This document shows, in pieces, positions 22,923 through 37,548 of a stretch of 64,000 bases of DNA; positions within the stretch are counted from its first letter, which is position 1; each line of letters opens with the position of its first letter. The position numbers were made by a program, and so were the translations under genes. The notes beneath the pieces were generated by a model that was not told the origin of the DNA, did no database searches, and worked only from the letters and a program-made list of their open reading frames with translations. Source of the stretch: Patagioenas fasciata. Lineage: Eukaryota; Chordata; Aves; Columbiformes; Columbidae. The DNA is taken from positions 5,620,969-5,684,968 of the forward strand of contig NC_092525.1 in the NCBI RefSeq assembly GCF_037038585.1, in the 5' to 3' direction.

Positions 22923-23903
22923 TGTGTCAGTACACGGAAGACCGGGCACATGAGAAACTGCAAGAGTCAACAGCATGAGAACAAGCATTAGTGGAAAAAT
23001 ACAAGAACAAAGGACTGTATGCTATGTGATACATCAAGGACAGAGGAGTTGATACAGGATTGACGCATCAAGGACAGAGGGACAGCTTGTGATAGACAAA
23101 AAAGGTGTTGATGGCAGTGACTTTGGTGGGAACACAAAACACATCACTTATGTAATGACTAACTTAGCTAATCAACAAATGCTTGAGCAAGCATCATAGC
23201 GAGTATAAACGCAAGCCTGAATTTGTAATAAACATCTCTCACTGCACCTTAAAAGAGAGTCCGTACCGCATTCGCTACAAATGGCGCCCTGGAACAGGGA
23301 CCTTCAGCGTGCCTATAAAGGCAGTAGCCGCTCTGGTAGCGAAGCCCAATCGAACCAGGAAACAGGACCGGGAACCAGGACAGTGCGCGCCCACCACCAA
23401 CGAAAGGTGAGCGATTGGGAACCATGGGAGGGAAGTTATCCCTTAAGCAAAGACAAACCCTGGATGTCCTTCAACATGCGCTACAAACGCAAAATCAGGA
23501 TGTATCAGGGGTCTGATTGGTGAGTTTATTACAATGGATTGCTAATCATGTGCTAGACTTTCCTACAACTGGTACATTTCAGTTGGAGACATGGCACAAA
23601 GATGAATGAGAATTATATGAACAGGTAACGACTGGAGATAAAGCTGCTTGCAAAATATTCATCTACTTGGGGAAAAATTATGACTACTAAGATACAGGAT
23701 ACAGGACTGATACATCAGGGACAGAGGGACAGCTTACTATAGAAAAAAATGCGTATATGGCAGTTACATCGCTCATGTAATGTCTAACTTAGCTAAAGAG
23801 CAAATGCTTGAGCAAGCATCATAGCGAGTATAAATGCAAACCTGAGTTTGTAATAAATGTCTCTCATGGCACCTTACCGTGAGTCCACGCCAGATTCGCT
23901 ACA
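22923..23903 (+). mobile_element. ERV4, copy at the end of C1
   Basis: The primer-binding site is at 23282 and the gag remnant at 23424-23690. It is essentially identical to ERV3, supporting a B/C common ancestor. Confidence 0.92.
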
Positions 23904-25973
23904 CTCTTCCTCACAGGTTCACCACCTTCCTCTCCTTCCTTGCTTTTCCTTTGCACGCTGCTCCACCTGAAGAGAAACACACAGAGGACTGAGCTACACC
24001 AGCCCAAGGGCACTACAATCAGACAGGGGCTGAGTCCGGGGGCTGACACCTCCCCACACCCCACAACGAGCCCACCTTGCCTTGGCCCCGGCCCCTCGCA
24101 CATGCCTTAGAGATATCATAGCTCAGTACAAATCCCCACAGTCCTCACCTGCTGTTTGGTGCTTGCGGAGGGTCACACTCCCTGTGCCCCAGGGCACTGG
24201 CCCTACACGGCCAAGCTCGGCAGCGGGACTGTCTGGAGCTGCCGCTGGCTGGTTCTCCAGCTTTAGGGTCACCCGCAGAAGCCCGCTCTCCTCAGCTCTG
24301 CACACCCATCCAGTTGCGCCGCCCAGGCAAAGTCAGCTTCACCCTCTGCTCTACACCTCACCTGCAAACAACCAACTCTTCAACTGACAACTGTCCAAAA
24401 CCCACCGACAAACTCTCCACACCTCAGCCTTTTGTTTGCAACTGCTGCCTCTAGTGCATCTCACAGACAAGCCTTCAAAATCCCCTCATCCTGCAATAAC
24501 ACTCCAGCACTGATCACCTGCGGGAACAACTACCACAATACCATGCAAACACCAACCAGTTCTGGCACGGAAATATCACTTTCTCCTCAAGATTCCACCC
24601 TACACCAACTGCTGACAAACACACGCTGTCCTCACCAAAGCCAAACGCTGCAACAACCAGCGACAACTCAAATTTGCGTGGGCGGTGCAAAATTGCAGGG
24701 GTGAGCTAACGCAGAGCTGGGCTTGAAAGCTGCAGAGTGTGCACCCTGTGGTATAACGTGGCGAGCTACTGCCATTCTGCCTTCTCCCTGGGAGAAGCGC
24801 GTGAGCAGAGGCTGCTTCAAGGCACGATGGGAACGGTTTGGTTCTCCGGGTCTCTCAGGGCGAGAGCGATAAATGTGATCTGTGTCGTGGCGCAGGAACT
24901 TCCCGTACACTTGCTCCTCCATTCGGTCTCGGGTGCTGCAAGAGAGGGAGCGAGAGATTCAGGGCAAGATTGACAACCTCGGCGTCCCCGTCCCAGCCAC
25001 GGGTCACCCAAACCTGCAGACATCCCGGGAGGCCCCCTAAGATTTACACTCCCCTATGCCCCACCCTTGAAGCCTGGACATCGCCAGAACCATAGAGCAA
25101 GTATTTCTTGAGGAGGCACCCAAAGGGTCCGTGTTCTCTTTCAGGCAGATGCTAGCGCAAGATTGCAAATCATCTCACAGCTACCAGGAAGGTAAAAAAT
25201 AACGTCTTGAAATGGGAAAGGAACAGGTATTGTTTCTCTTCATCACCTCCCTCATTGCCACGTTATCAAGGTCTCCCGCAATGTTCCACAGGAAACTTGA
25301 AGCTTGGAATTCCTGGTATTCTGAACCTGGGCAAGAAAGGAAGAAAAGCATGAGACTGATCATAAAGAGGGTGGCTGCTCGTAACATGGAAAGAGCAGTA
25401 ACAAGGTAAAAAGATATCACTTTTCCTTAGAGAGCTCTCAAAGCTGCCTGTTAAGGACAAGAAAAACAAACTTGTGACGGACCATTACTTAAAATCCAAG
25501 GCCCAGGAAGCGATCTAATGTACATTGAAACGCGGGCCACGAGACAGTGGAAGTGCCACGAGCTGAGACTGAAGGGACAGAGGATGAATTTCCAAAGAAG
25601 TTTAGGTTTCCATGTCAAAACGGAAAATTCTACGTCATTAAAATATAATGCAAAAGTCAGTGTAAAATCAAGTAAGGCAACGACTCCAAATGAACTCCCA
25701 GGCGCTTCAGTCACTCAGCAGATCAAAAATGCGGATCATTTCTCACCTGCCCACCTCCCAAACCCCAGCCTATGTCCCCTGCTTCCAGCTTACCTGAGCC
25801 CAGATTAATGGAGGATTTCAGAGGCCATGCCAAGTTCTGCTGCTCCTCGTTCGGGTTGCCAGTCTTCCTCCTCGCTCTGGAATTGCAGGTCAACCGCCTT
25901 CCTGTTCTTCTTTGATGGACGCTGAGCCGCCGCGTTACCCGCTGCCGTCTGAGCGGATCTCGGGGAGCCTCTG

Positions 25974-28900
25974 GAACCGCCAGAGCGCTCCCCCCACCAA
26001 CATTCTCTTGCCTTGTTTTCGGGGTTCCTCTTCACCAGCTGAGGCGCCCTCCCACCCCCCGCCGCCCTCTTACCTTTTTCTAGAGGTCTCTTGAGCCACC
26101 AGCAAGCTCCCCCGCACCTTCCCTCAGGGATCTTGGCCCGCCAGAGGCCTGCCCCTCGCCAGCCTCCTCCCCTTTTCCTGGGTGCTGCTTGAACCACTGG
26201 TGGGCTCCCCTCCACCATCCTCTCGTCCTTTGTAGGGGAGTCTCGTGACTCACCAGAGCGCTCTCCGCCGTTGCCTTGCTGGGGTTATTGACACCGCTTG
26301 ACTTGCCAGAGCGCTCCCCCTCGCAGTTCTCTTGTTGGATTTCTTGGGACCTTTTGAACCAGTGGAACAACGGGAATGCTCCCCCCCACTGTGACCTTGC
26401 CTTTCTTCAGTGCGATCTTGACGTGCTGGAGCACTTCCCCGCGCCGTCCTCTTGCCTTTTACTGGGGAGTCTCTTGAATATCCACAGCACTCCCCCCTGC
26501 CATCCTTTACCAGATTTTTTGACACTTCTTGACATCTCAGAGTGCTCTCACTCACCCTTGTCTTGCCTATTTTCAGGGCGCTCCTGTCCCGCTGGATGCT
26601 CCTCCCTGCTGTCCTATTGCCAGATTGAGAATTCTCGACCTGTCCCAGCGCTACCCCACCGTCCTTCTGCCTTCTACCTGGGAAGTCACTTGAAGAACTG
26701 GAGCACTCCCCCCTGCTGTCCTCTTGCCTTTCTTCACTGAGATTTTGGCCTGCCAGAGCACTCCTCCCTGTTGTCCTCTCACTGGATTTCTTGGGACCTC
26801 TTGACCCACTGGGTTTCTCCTCCTGCTGTCCTTTTGCCTTTCTTTAGTACAATCTCAGCCTGCTGGAGCGCTCCCCCTCGCCGTCCTCCTGCTGGATTTC
26901 TTGGAACCTCTTGACCCCTTAGGGCGTTCCCCCTGCCACCCTCTTGTGGTTTTTGGGGGAGTCTTGTGATCAACCAGGCCGTTTCCCCCCACCATCCTCT
27001 TCCCCTTTTCCTGGGTGCTTCTTGATCCACCAGAGTGCTCTCAAAGCTGCCTGTTACCATCCTCTAACCATTCTCTTGCCTTTTTTGGTGGAGTCTTGTG
27101 ACTCACCGGAGCGTTCTCCACCATTGTCTTGCTGGATTTGTTGACATCGCTTGACCTGCCGGAGCGCTCCCCCTCACAGTTCTCTTCCTGGATATCTTGG
27201 GACATTTTGAACCACTGGGGGGCTCCCACCCGCCATCCTCTTACCGCATTTATTGAGACGTCCTGATCTGCCAGAGCGTTCCCCCTCGCCGTCCTTTTGC
27301 TGGATTTCTTGGGATGCCTTAAACAACTGTGGGGCTCCCACCCACCATCCTCTAACCGCATTTATCGAGATTTCCTGATCTGCTGGAGCGCTCCCCCTTG
27401 CCGTCCTCTTGCTGGATTTCTTGGGATCTCTTGGACCACTGGGGGGGCTCCCACCCGCCATCCTCTTACCGCATTTATTGAGACTTCCTGATCTGCTGGA
27501 TTGCTCTGCCCCTGGCCTTCCTCTTGCACTTTTTTGGGGGAGTCTTCTTCACACATCCGAGCGCTCTCCCTCACCCTTGTCTTGCCTCTAGTCAGGGCGC
27601 TCTTCTCCCGCTGGAACGCTCCTCCCCGCCATCCTATTGCCAGACTGAGAATTCTTGACCTGCCGCAGTCCTGCCCCACCATGCTCCTGCCTTCTGCCTG
27701 GGAAGTCACTTGAAGAACTGGAGCGCTCTCCCCCGCTGTCCTCTTGCCTTTCCTCAGTGGGATTTTGGCCTGCTAAAGAGCTCCTCCCTGTCGTCCTCTT
27801 GCTGGATTTCTTGGGACTTCTTGACCCATTAGGGCGTTCCCCCTGCCACCCTCTTGTGGTTTTTGGGGGAGTCCTGTGACCAACCAGGCCGTTTCCCCCC
27901 ACCATCCTCTTCCCCTTTTCCTGGGTGCTTCTTGATCCACCAGAGTGCTCCCCTGCACCATTCTTTTGCCTTTTTTGGGAGAGTCTTGTGACTCGCCGGA
28001 GAGTTCTCCACCATTGTCTTGCTGGATTTCTTGACATCGCTTGACCTGCCAGAGCGCTCCCCCTCGCAGTTCTCTTGCTGGATTTCTTGGGACGTCTTAA
28101 ACAACTGAGGGGCTCACACCCACCATCCTCTAACTGCATTTATCGAGATTTCCTGATCTGCCGGAGCGCTCGCCCCTGCTGTCCTCTTGCTGGGTTTCTT
28201 GGGACCTCTTGACCCACACGAGCTCTCCTCCCCACCGTCTTCTTGCTGGACTTATTGAGACTTCTTGACCCGCCAGAGTGTTCCCCCTCATCATCCTCCT
28301 GCCTTTTTCTGGGGATTCTCTTCAACAACTGAAGAGCTCCCCCGCACTGTCCTCTTCCCTTTTTTCTGGGTGATTCGTGAATCACCGGTGAGCTTCTCCT
28401 TACCACCCTCTTGGGCTTTTTTCAGAGCAACCTTGACCCATCAGAGCACCCCCTCACCGTCCTCTTGCCAGATGTACTGAGGGTTCTTCATCTGCCGCAG
28501 CGCTCCCCCACGCCGTCCTCTTGCTGGATTTCCTGGAACCTTGTGAACCACTGGGGGGCTCCCACCCACCATCCTTTTACCGCATTTATTGAGACGTCCT
28601 GATCTGCCAGAGCGCTCCCCCTCGTCGTCCTCTTGCTGGATTTCTTGGGATCTCTTGGACCACTGGGGGGGCTCCCACCCGCCATCCTCTTACCGCATTT
28701 ATCGAGACTTCCTGATCTGCTGGAGCGCTCCCCCTCGCCGTCCTCTTGCTGGATTTCTTGGGTCCTCTTGACCCATTAGGGCGTTCCCCCTGCCACCCTC
28801 TTGTGTTTTCTGGGGGAGTCTTGTGACCAACCAGAGTGCTCCCCCCCACCATCTTCTTCCCCTTTTCCTGGGTGCTTCTTGATCCACCAGAGTGCTCCCC

Positions 28901-29808
28901 TGCACCATTCTCTTGCCTTTTTTTGGGGGAATCTTGTGACTCACCGGAGGGTTTTCCACCATTGTCTTGCTGGATTTCTTGACACCGCTTGACCTGTTGG
29001 AGCGCTCCCCCTCACAGTTCTCTTGCTGGATATCTTGGGACCTCTTGAACCACTGGGGAGCTCCCACCTGCCACCTTCTTACCGCATTTATTGAGACTTC
29101 CTGATCTGCTGGATTGCTCTCCCCACCGGCCTTCCTCTTGCACTTTTTGGGGGAGTCTTCTTGACACGTCCGAGTGCTCTCCCTCACCCTCGTCTTGCCT
29201 CTAGTCAGGGCGTTCTTCTCCCGCTGGAACGCTCCTCCCCGCCATCCTATTGCCAGACTGAGAATTCTTGACCTGCCGCAGTCCTGCCCCGCCATGCTCC
29301 TGCCTTCTGCCTGGGAAGTCACTTGAAGAACTGGAGCGCTCTCCCCCGCTGTCCTCTTGCCTTTCCTCAGTGGGATTTTGGCCTGCTAAAGAGCTCCTCC
29401 CTGTCGTCCTCTTGCTGGATTTCTCGGTACCTCTTGACCCACTGGGTCTCTCCTCCTGCCGTCCTTTTGCCTTTCCTTAGTACATTCTTGGTCTGCTGGA
29501 GTGCTCCCCCCCACCATCCTCTTGCTGGATTTCTCGGGACCCCTTGTCCCATATAGGACATTCCCCCCCACCACCATCCTGTTGTGTCTTTTAGGAGAGT
29601 CTTGTGATCGACCAGAGCGCTCCCCCCTTGACATCCTCTTCCCCTTTTTCTGGGTGACTTTTGAACCACTGGTGAACTCTCCCCCATCATCCTCTTGCCA
29701 GATATATTGAGACTTGTTGATCCGCCAGAGTGCTTCCCCCACTGTCCTCTTGCCAGATTTACTGATACCTCTTGTCCTGTCAGAGCGCTCCCTCTCGCAG
29801 TCCTCTTT
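25974..29808. repeat. 56-bp minisatellite, A2 copy
   Basis: This is the full-length version. It differs from A1 by scattered substitutions and one extra G in a G-run near 28,665. Confidence 0.92.
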
Positions 29809-29812
29809 GTTC

Positions 29813-31333
29813 AGTTTGTAGGGTAGGAGGGGGGATCTCTGATTACAGAAAGGTCCCTTTGTTCTAGGAGACATTCCCTTGCTCCATGCTTCAGGTTGCC
29901 CATCTTCCCTCTCATTTTCAATATGCACGTCCATCACCTTCCTCCTCTTCTTTCTTGATCCCTCGACTCCCGGATGAACTCAAATCCTCTTTCTTGATCA
30001 CTCTTTCTCGTAAGTTCACAACCTTACTTTCCTTTCTTGCTTTCGCCTTTGTGAGCTGCTCCACCCAAACCGAAATGCCCTGAAGACAGAAATACACCCA
30101 CCCCAAGCCCGTACAGTCACATAGGGGGTGAGTCCGCTCGCTGACGCATCCCCACATCCCACAGCAAGCCCACCTTGCCTTGGCCCCGGCCCCCGGCACA
30201 GGCCTTCCCACCAACCCAGCCCCTCCGTAGCAGCACAGTTTCCCAGCATGCACCCCACAAAGACTTTCTTTGCCAGTCACCCCTGGCACTTACAGCAACA
30301 CACCACACCAGCATCAAGAGCCCTGGGAGTGGAGAGCTGGCCAGGCCCTCACCCCGGCAGGATCCTCTTCCCCCTCCTTTAGCTGATGGCAGACAGACAA
30401 GACACCTCCCAAGAGGTGTCCAGCCCTCTCTCTCAACCACTCCTGAGTACAAAAGCCCAGCCTCTACTCACCCACCCCGCCTCCCAAAACCCCACCAGCA
30501 GCCCCTGGTCCCAGCTGAACAGCAGCCAGTGCTGAAGATCTGGCTCGTGTTGTCGGACACAACCTTCCCATGGATGTCTGGGCCCCTGAGCAGTTTCCAG
30601 GGGTGGGAGGGCGCAGTCCTGATTACAGGGAGGTCCCTGTCCCAAGGGGGACATTTTCTTCCTCCTCACTCCTGACTCGCAGCTCCATCACCTTCCTCCT
30701 CTTCTTTCTTGATCCCTCCTGACTCGCAGCTCTACCACCGTCATCTTCTTTCTTGATCCCTGTTGACTTGCAGATGCACTCCAATCCTCTTTCTTGATCG
30801 CTCTTCCTCGTAGGTTCACCACCTTCCTCTTCTTTCTTGCTTTCGCCTTTGCGAGCTGCTCCACATGAACAGAGATGCACAGAAAACAAAAATATACCCA
30901 CCCCAGGCCCGTACAGTCACACCAGGGGGCGAGTCCGGTCGCTGACGCATCCCCACACCCCACCACAAGGCCACCTTGCCTTGGCCCCGGCCCCCCGCAC
31001 AGGCCTTCCCACCAACCCAGCCCCTCCGTAGCAGCACAGTTTCCCAGCATGCACCCCACAAAGACTTTCTTTGCCAGTCACCCCTGGCACTTACAGCAAC
31101 ACACCACACCAGCATCAAGAGCCCTGGGAGTGGAGAGCTGGCCAGGCCCTCACCCCGGCAGGATCCTCTTCCCCCTCCTTTACCTGCTGGCAGACAGACA
31201 CCTCCCAAGGGATGACCACCCTGCTCCCTTAACTGCTCCCAAGTCCAAGAGCCCAGCCCCTGCTCACCACCCCCACCTCCCAAAACACAGCCAACAGCCC
31301 CTGCTCCCATTTTACCACTTTACCCCCGAGCAC
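29813..31333. repeat. Modules M2 and M3, A2 copy
   Basis: This is an unfused pair as in A1. It carries A2/A3-specific variants, such as GCTCCACATGAACAG where A0 and A1 have GCTCCACCCGAACAG. Confidence 0.88.
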
Positions 31334-31569
31334 GGTTTCTAGGGGTGGGAGGGGGACGCACTAATCACAGATCGTTCCCTGTGCTTAAGGATACATTCTC
31401 CTTCTCGCTGGCTCAGCCTGCCCATCTTCCTCCTCACTCTTGACTCGTAGCTCCATCACCTTTCTCCTCTTTTGTCCCCTCCTGACTCACAGGTCCACCA
31501 CTGTCATCTTCTTTCTTGACTCTGCTTGACTCACAGGTGCGCTCCAATCCTCTTTCGTGATCGCTCTTC

Positions 31570-32549
31570 TGTGTCAGTACACGGAAGACCGGGCACATGA
31601 GAAACTGCAAGAGTCAACAGCATGAGAACAAGCATTAGTGGAAAAATACAAGAACAAAGGACTGTATGCTATGTGATACATCAAGGACAGAGGAGTTGAT
31701 ACAGGATTGATGCATCAAGGACAGAGGGACAGCTTGTGATAGACAAAAAAGGTGTTTATGGCAGTGACTTTGGTGGGAACACAAAACACATCACTTATGT
31801 AATGACTAACTTAGCTAATCAACAAATGCTTGAGCAAGCATCATAGCGAGTATAAACGCAAGCCTGAATTTGTAATAAACATCTCTCATTGCACCTTAAA
31901 AGAGAGTCCGTACCGCATTCGCTACAAATGGCGCCTGGAACAGGGACTTTCAGCGTGCCTATAAAGGCAGTAGCCGCTCTGGTAGCGAAGCCCAATCGAA
32001 CCAGGAAACGGGACCAGGAACCAGGACAGTGCGCGCCCACCACCAACGAAAGGTGAGCGATTGGGAACCATGGGAGGGAAGTTATCCCTTAAGCAAAGAC
32101 AAACCCTGGATGTCCTTCAACATGCGCTACAAACGCAAAATCAGGATGTATCAGGGGTCTGATTGGTGAGTTTATTACAATGGATTGCTAATCATGTGCT
32201 AGACTTTCCTACAACTGGTACATTTCAGTTGGAGACATGGCACAAAGATGAATGAGAATTATATGAACAGGTAACGACTGGAGATAAAGCTGCTTGCAAA
32301 ATATTCATCTACTTGGGGAAAAATTATGACTACTAAGATACAGGATACAGGACTGATACATCAGGGACAGAGGGACAGCTTACTATAGAAAAAAATGCGT
32401 ATATGGCAGTTACATCGCTCATGTAATGTCTAACTTAGCTAAAGAGCAAATGCTTGAGCAAGCATCATAGCGAGTATAAATGCAAACCTGAGTTTGTAAT
32501 AAATGTCTCTCATGGCACCTTACCGTGAGTCCACGCCAGATTCGCTACA
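31570..32549 (+). mobile_element. ERV5, copy at the end of A2 (1-bp shorter)
   Basis: The primer-binding site at 31929 lacks one C. The gag remnant is at 32070-32336. Confidence 0.92.
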
Positions 32550-34619
32550 CTCTTCCTCATAGGTTCACCACCTTCCTCTCCTTCCTTGCTTTTCCTTTGC
32601 ACGCTGCTCCACCTGAAGAGAAACACACAGAGGACTGAGCTACACCAGCCCAAGGGCACTACAATCAGACAGGGGCTGAGTCCGGGGGCTGACACCTCCC
32701 CACACCCCACAACGAGCCCACCTTGCCTTGGCCCCGGCCCCTCGCACATGCCTTAGAGATATCATAGCTCAGTACAAATCCCCACAGTCCTCACCTGCTG
32801 TTTGGTGCTTGCGGAGGGTCACACTCCCTGTGCCCCAGGGCACTGGCCCTACACGGCCAAGCTCGGCAGCGGGACTGTCTGGAGCTGCCGCTGGCTGGTT
32901 CTCCAGCTTTAGGGTCACCCGCAGAAGCCCGCTCTCCTCAGCTCTGCACACCCATCCAGTTGCGCCGCCCAGGCAAAGTCAGCTTCACCCTCTGCTCTAC
33001 ACCTCACCTGCAAACAACCAACTCTTCAACTGACAACTGTCCAAAACCCACCGACAAACTCTCCACACCTCAGCCTTTCGTTTGCAACTGCTGCCTCTAG
33101 TGCATCTCACAGACAAGCCTTCAAAATCCCCTCATCCTGCAATAACACTCCAGCACTGATCACCTGTGGGAACAACTACCACAATACCATGCAAACACCA
33201 ACCAGTTCTGGCACGGAAATATCACTTTCTCCTCAAGATTCCACCCTACACCAACTGCTGACAAACACACGCTGTCCTCACCAAAGCCAAACGCTGCAAC
33301 AACCAGCGACAACTCAAATTTGCGTGGGTGGTGCAAAATTGCAGGGGTGAGCTAACGCAGAGCTGGGCTTGAAAGCTGCAGAGTGTGCACCCTGTGGTAT
33401 AACGTGGCGAGCTACTGCCATTCTGCCTTCTCCCTGGGAGAAGCGCGTGAGCAGAGGCTGCTTCAAGGCACGATGGGAACGGTTTGGTTCTCCGGGTCTC
33501 TCAGGGCGAGAGCGATAAATGTGATCTGTGTCGTGGCGCAGGAACTTCCCGTACACTTGCTCCTCCATTCGGTCTCGGGTGCTGCAAGAGAGGGAGCGAG
33601 AGATTCAGGGCAAGATTGACAACCTCGGCGTCCCCGTCCCAGCCACGGGTCACCCAAACCTGCAGACATCCCGGGAGGCCCCCTAAGATTTACACTGCCC
33701 TATGCCCCACCCTTGAAGCCTGGACATCGCCAGAACCATAGAGCAAGTATTTCTTGAGGAGGCACCCAAAGGGTCCGTGTTCTCTTTCAGGCAGATGCTA
33801 GCGCAAGATTGCAAATCATCTCACAGCTACCAGGAAGGTAAAAAATAACGTCTTGAAATGGGAAAGGAACAGGTATTGTTTCTCTTCATCACCTCCCTCA
33901 TTGCCACGTTATCAAGGTCTCCCGCAATGTTCCACAGGAAACTTGAAGCTTGGAATTCCTGGTATTCTGAACCTGGGCAAGAAAGGAAGAAAAGCATGAG
34001 ACTGATCATAAAGAGGGTGGCTGCTCGTAACATGGAAAGAGCAGTAACAAGGTAAAAAGATATCACTTTTCCTTAGAGAGCTCTCAAAGCTGCCTGTTAA
34101 GGACAAGAAAAACAAACTTGTGACGGACCATTACTTAAAATCCAAGGCCCAGGAAGCGATCTAATGTACATTGAAACGCGGGCCACGAGACAGTGGAAGT
34201 GCCACGAGCTGAGACTGAAGGGACAGAGGATGAATTTCCAAAGAAGTTTAGGTTTCGATGTCAAACCGGAAAATTCTACGTCATTAAAATATAATGCAAA
34301 AGTCAGTGTAAAATCAAGTAAGGCAACGACTCCAAATGAACTCTCAGGCGCTTCAGTCACTCAGGAGATCAAAAATGCGGATCATTTCTCACCTGCCCAC
34401 CTCCCAAACCCCAGCCTATGTCCCCTGCTTCCAGCTTACCTGAGCCCAGATTAAAGGAGGATTTCAGAGGCCATGCCAAGTTCTGCTGCTCCTCGTTCGG
34501 GTTGCCAGTCTTCCTCCTCGCTCTGGAATTGCAGGTCAACCGCCTTCCTGTTCTTCTTTGATTGACGCTGAGCTGCCGCGTTACCCGCTGCCGTCTGAGC
34601 GGATCTCGGGGAGCCTCTG

Positions 34620-37544
34620 GAACCGCCAGAGCGCTCCCCCCACCAACATTCTCTTGCCTTGTTTTCGGGGTTCCTCTTCACCAGCTGAGGCGCCCTCCCA
34701 CCCCCCGCCGCCCTCTTACCTTTTTCTAGAGGTCTCTTGAGCCACCAGCAAGCTCCCCCGCACCTTCCCTCAGCGATCTTGGCCCGCCAGAGGCCTGCCC
34801 CTCGTCAGCCTCCTCCCCTTTTCCTGGGTGCTGCTTGAACCACTGGTGGGCTCCCCTCCACCATCCTCTCGTCCTTTGTAGGGGAGTCTCGTGACTCACC
34901 AGAGCGCTCTCCGCCGTTGCCTTGCTGGGGTTATTGACACCGCTTGACTTGCCAGAGCGCTCCCCCTCGCAGTTCTCTTGTTGGATTTCTTGGGACCTTT
35001 TGAACCAGTGGAACAACGGGAATGCTCCCCCCCACTGTGACCTTGCCTTTCTTCAGTGCGATCTTGACGTGCTGGAGCACTTCCCCGCGCCGTCCTCTTG
35101 CCTTTTACTGGGGAGTCTCTTGAATATCCACAGCACTCCCCCCTGCCATCCTTTACCAGATTTTTTGACACTTCTTGACATCTCGGAGTGCTCTCACTCA
35201 CCCTTGTCTTGCCTATTTTCAGGGCGCTCCTGTCCCGCTGGATGCTCCTCCCTGCTGTCCTATTGCCAGATTGAGAATTCTCGACCTGTCCCAGCGCTAC
35301 CCCACCGTCCTTCTGCCTTCTACCTGGGAAGTCACTTGAAGAACTGGAGCACTCCCCCCTGCTGTCCTCTTGCCTTTCTTCACTGAGATTTTGGCCTGCC
35401 AGAGCACTCCTCCCTGTTGTCCTCTTACTGGATTTCTTGGGACCTCTTGACCCACTGGGTTTCTCCTCCTGCTGTCCTTTTGCCTTTCTTTAGTACAATC
35501 TCAGCCTGCTGGAGCGCTCCCCCTCGCCGTCCTCCTGCTGGATTTCTTGGAACCTCTTGACCCCTTAGGGCGTTCCCCCTGCCACCCTCTTGTGGTTTTT
35601 GGGGGAGTCTTGTGACCAACCAGGCCGTTTCCCCCCACCATCCTCTTCCCCTTTTCCTGGGTGCTTCTTGATCCACCAGAGTGCTCCCCTGCACCATTCT
35701 TTTGCCTTTTTTGGGACAGCCTTGTGACTCGCCGGAGAGTTCTCCACCATTGTCTTGCTGGATTTCTTGACATCGCTTGACCTGCCGGAGCGCTCCCCCT
35801 CGCAGTTCTCTTGCTGGATTTCTTGGGACGTCTTAAACAACTGAGGGGCTCACACCCACCATCCTCTAACTGCATTTATCGAGATTTCCTGATCTGCCGG
35901 AGCGCTCGCCCCTGCTGTCCTCTTGCTGGGTTTCTTGGGACCTCTTGACCCACACGAGCTCTCCTCCCCACCGTCTTCTTGCCGGACTTATTGAGACTTC
36001 TTGACCCGCCAGAGTGTTCCCCCTCATCATCCTCCTGCCTTTTTCTGGGGATTCTCTTCAACAACTGAAGAGCTCCCCCGCACTGTCCTCTTCCCTTTTT
36101 TCTGGGTGATTCGTGAATCACCGGTGAGCTTCTCCTTACCACCCTCTTGGGCTTTTTTCAGAGCAACCTTGACCCATCAGAGCACCCCCTCACCGTCCTC
36201 TTGCCAGATGTACTGAGGGTTCTTCATCTGCCACAGCGCTCCCCCACGCCGTCCTCTTGCTGGATTTCCTGGAACCTTGTGAACCACTGGGGGGCTCCCA
36301 CCCACCATCCTTTCACCGCATTTATTGAGACGTCCTGATCTGCCAGAGCGCTCCCCCTCGCCGCCCTCTTGCTGGATTTCTTGGGACCTCTTGAACCACT
36401 GGGGGGGCTCCCACCCGCCATCCTCTTACCGCATTTATCGAGACTTCCTGATCTGCCGGAGCGCTCCCCCTCGCCGTCCTCTTGCTGGATTTCTTGGGTC
36501 CTCTTGACCCATTAGGGCGTTCCCCCTGCCACCCTCTTGTGTTTTCTGGGGGAGTCTTGTGACCAACCAGAGTGCTCCCCCCCACCATCTTCTTCCCCTT
36601 TTCCTGGGTGCTTCTTGATCCACCAGAGTGCTCCCCTGCACCATTCTCTTGCCTTTTTTTGGGGGAATCTTGTGACTCACCGGAGCGTTTTCCACCATTG
36701 TCTTGCTGGATTTCTTGACACCGCTTGACCTGTTGGAGCGCTCTCCCTCACAGTTCTCTTGCTGGATATCTTGGGACCTCTTGAACCACTGGGGAGCTCC
36801 CACCTGCCACCTTCTTACCGCATTTATTGAGACTTCCTGATCTGCTGGATTGCTCTCCCCACCGCCCTTCCTCTTGCACTTTTTGGGGGAGTCTTCTTGA
36901 CACGTCCGAGTGCTCTCCCTCACCCTTGTCTTGCCTCTAGTCAGGGCGCTCTTCTCCCGCTGGAACGCTCCTCCCCGCCATCCTATTGCCAGACTGAGAA
37001 TTCTTGACCTGCCGCAGTCCTGCCCCGCCATGCTCCTGCCTTCTGCCTGGGAAGTCACTTGAAGAACTGGAGCGCTCTCCCCCGCTATCCTCTTGCCTTT
37101 CCTCAGTGGGATTTTGGCCTGCTAAAGAGCTCCTCCCTGTCGTCCTCTTGCTGGATTTCTCGGTACCTCTTGACCCACTGGGTCTCTCCTCCTGCCGTCC
37201 TTTTGCCTTTCCTTAGAACATTCTTGGTCTGCTGGAGTGCTCCCCCCCACCATCCTCTTGCTGGATTTCTCGGGACCCCTTGTCCCATATAGGACATTCC
37301 CCCCCACCACCATCCTGGTGTGTTTTTTAGGAGAGTCTTGTGATCGACCAGAGCGCTCCCCCCTTGACATCCTCTTCCCCTTTTTCTGGGTGACTTTTGA
37401 ACCACTGGTGAACTCTCCCCCTTCATCCTCTTGCCACATATATTGAGACTTGTTGATCCGCCAGAGCGCTTCCCCCACTGTCCTCTTGCCAGATTTACTG
37501 ATACCTCTTGTCCTGTCAGAGCGCTCCCTCTCGCAGTCCTCTTT
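34620..37544. repeat. 56-bp minisatellite, B2 copy
   Basis: It has the same structure and deletion junction as B1, shifted by 21,574 bp. Confidence 0.92.
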
Positions 37545-37548
37545 GTTC

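Larger units (their letters stand above)
17912..23903. repeat. Unit C1 (5,992 bp)
   Basis: This is a B-like unit lacking a further 944 bp of minisatellite, and it has the same M2/M3 hybrid as B. The deletion junction lies at about 20,802-20,825, where monomers homologous to 13,866 and 14,810 of B1 are joined in register. ERV4 closes the unit. Confidence 0.95.
23904..32549. repeat. Unit A2 (8,646 bp)
   Basis: This is a full-length A unit. Relative to A1 it has one extra base in the minisatellite near 28,660-28,670 and lacks one C in the primer-binding site of ERV5, so the total length is the same by coincidence. It is nearly identical to A3 at an offset of 21,574 bp. Confidence 0.95.
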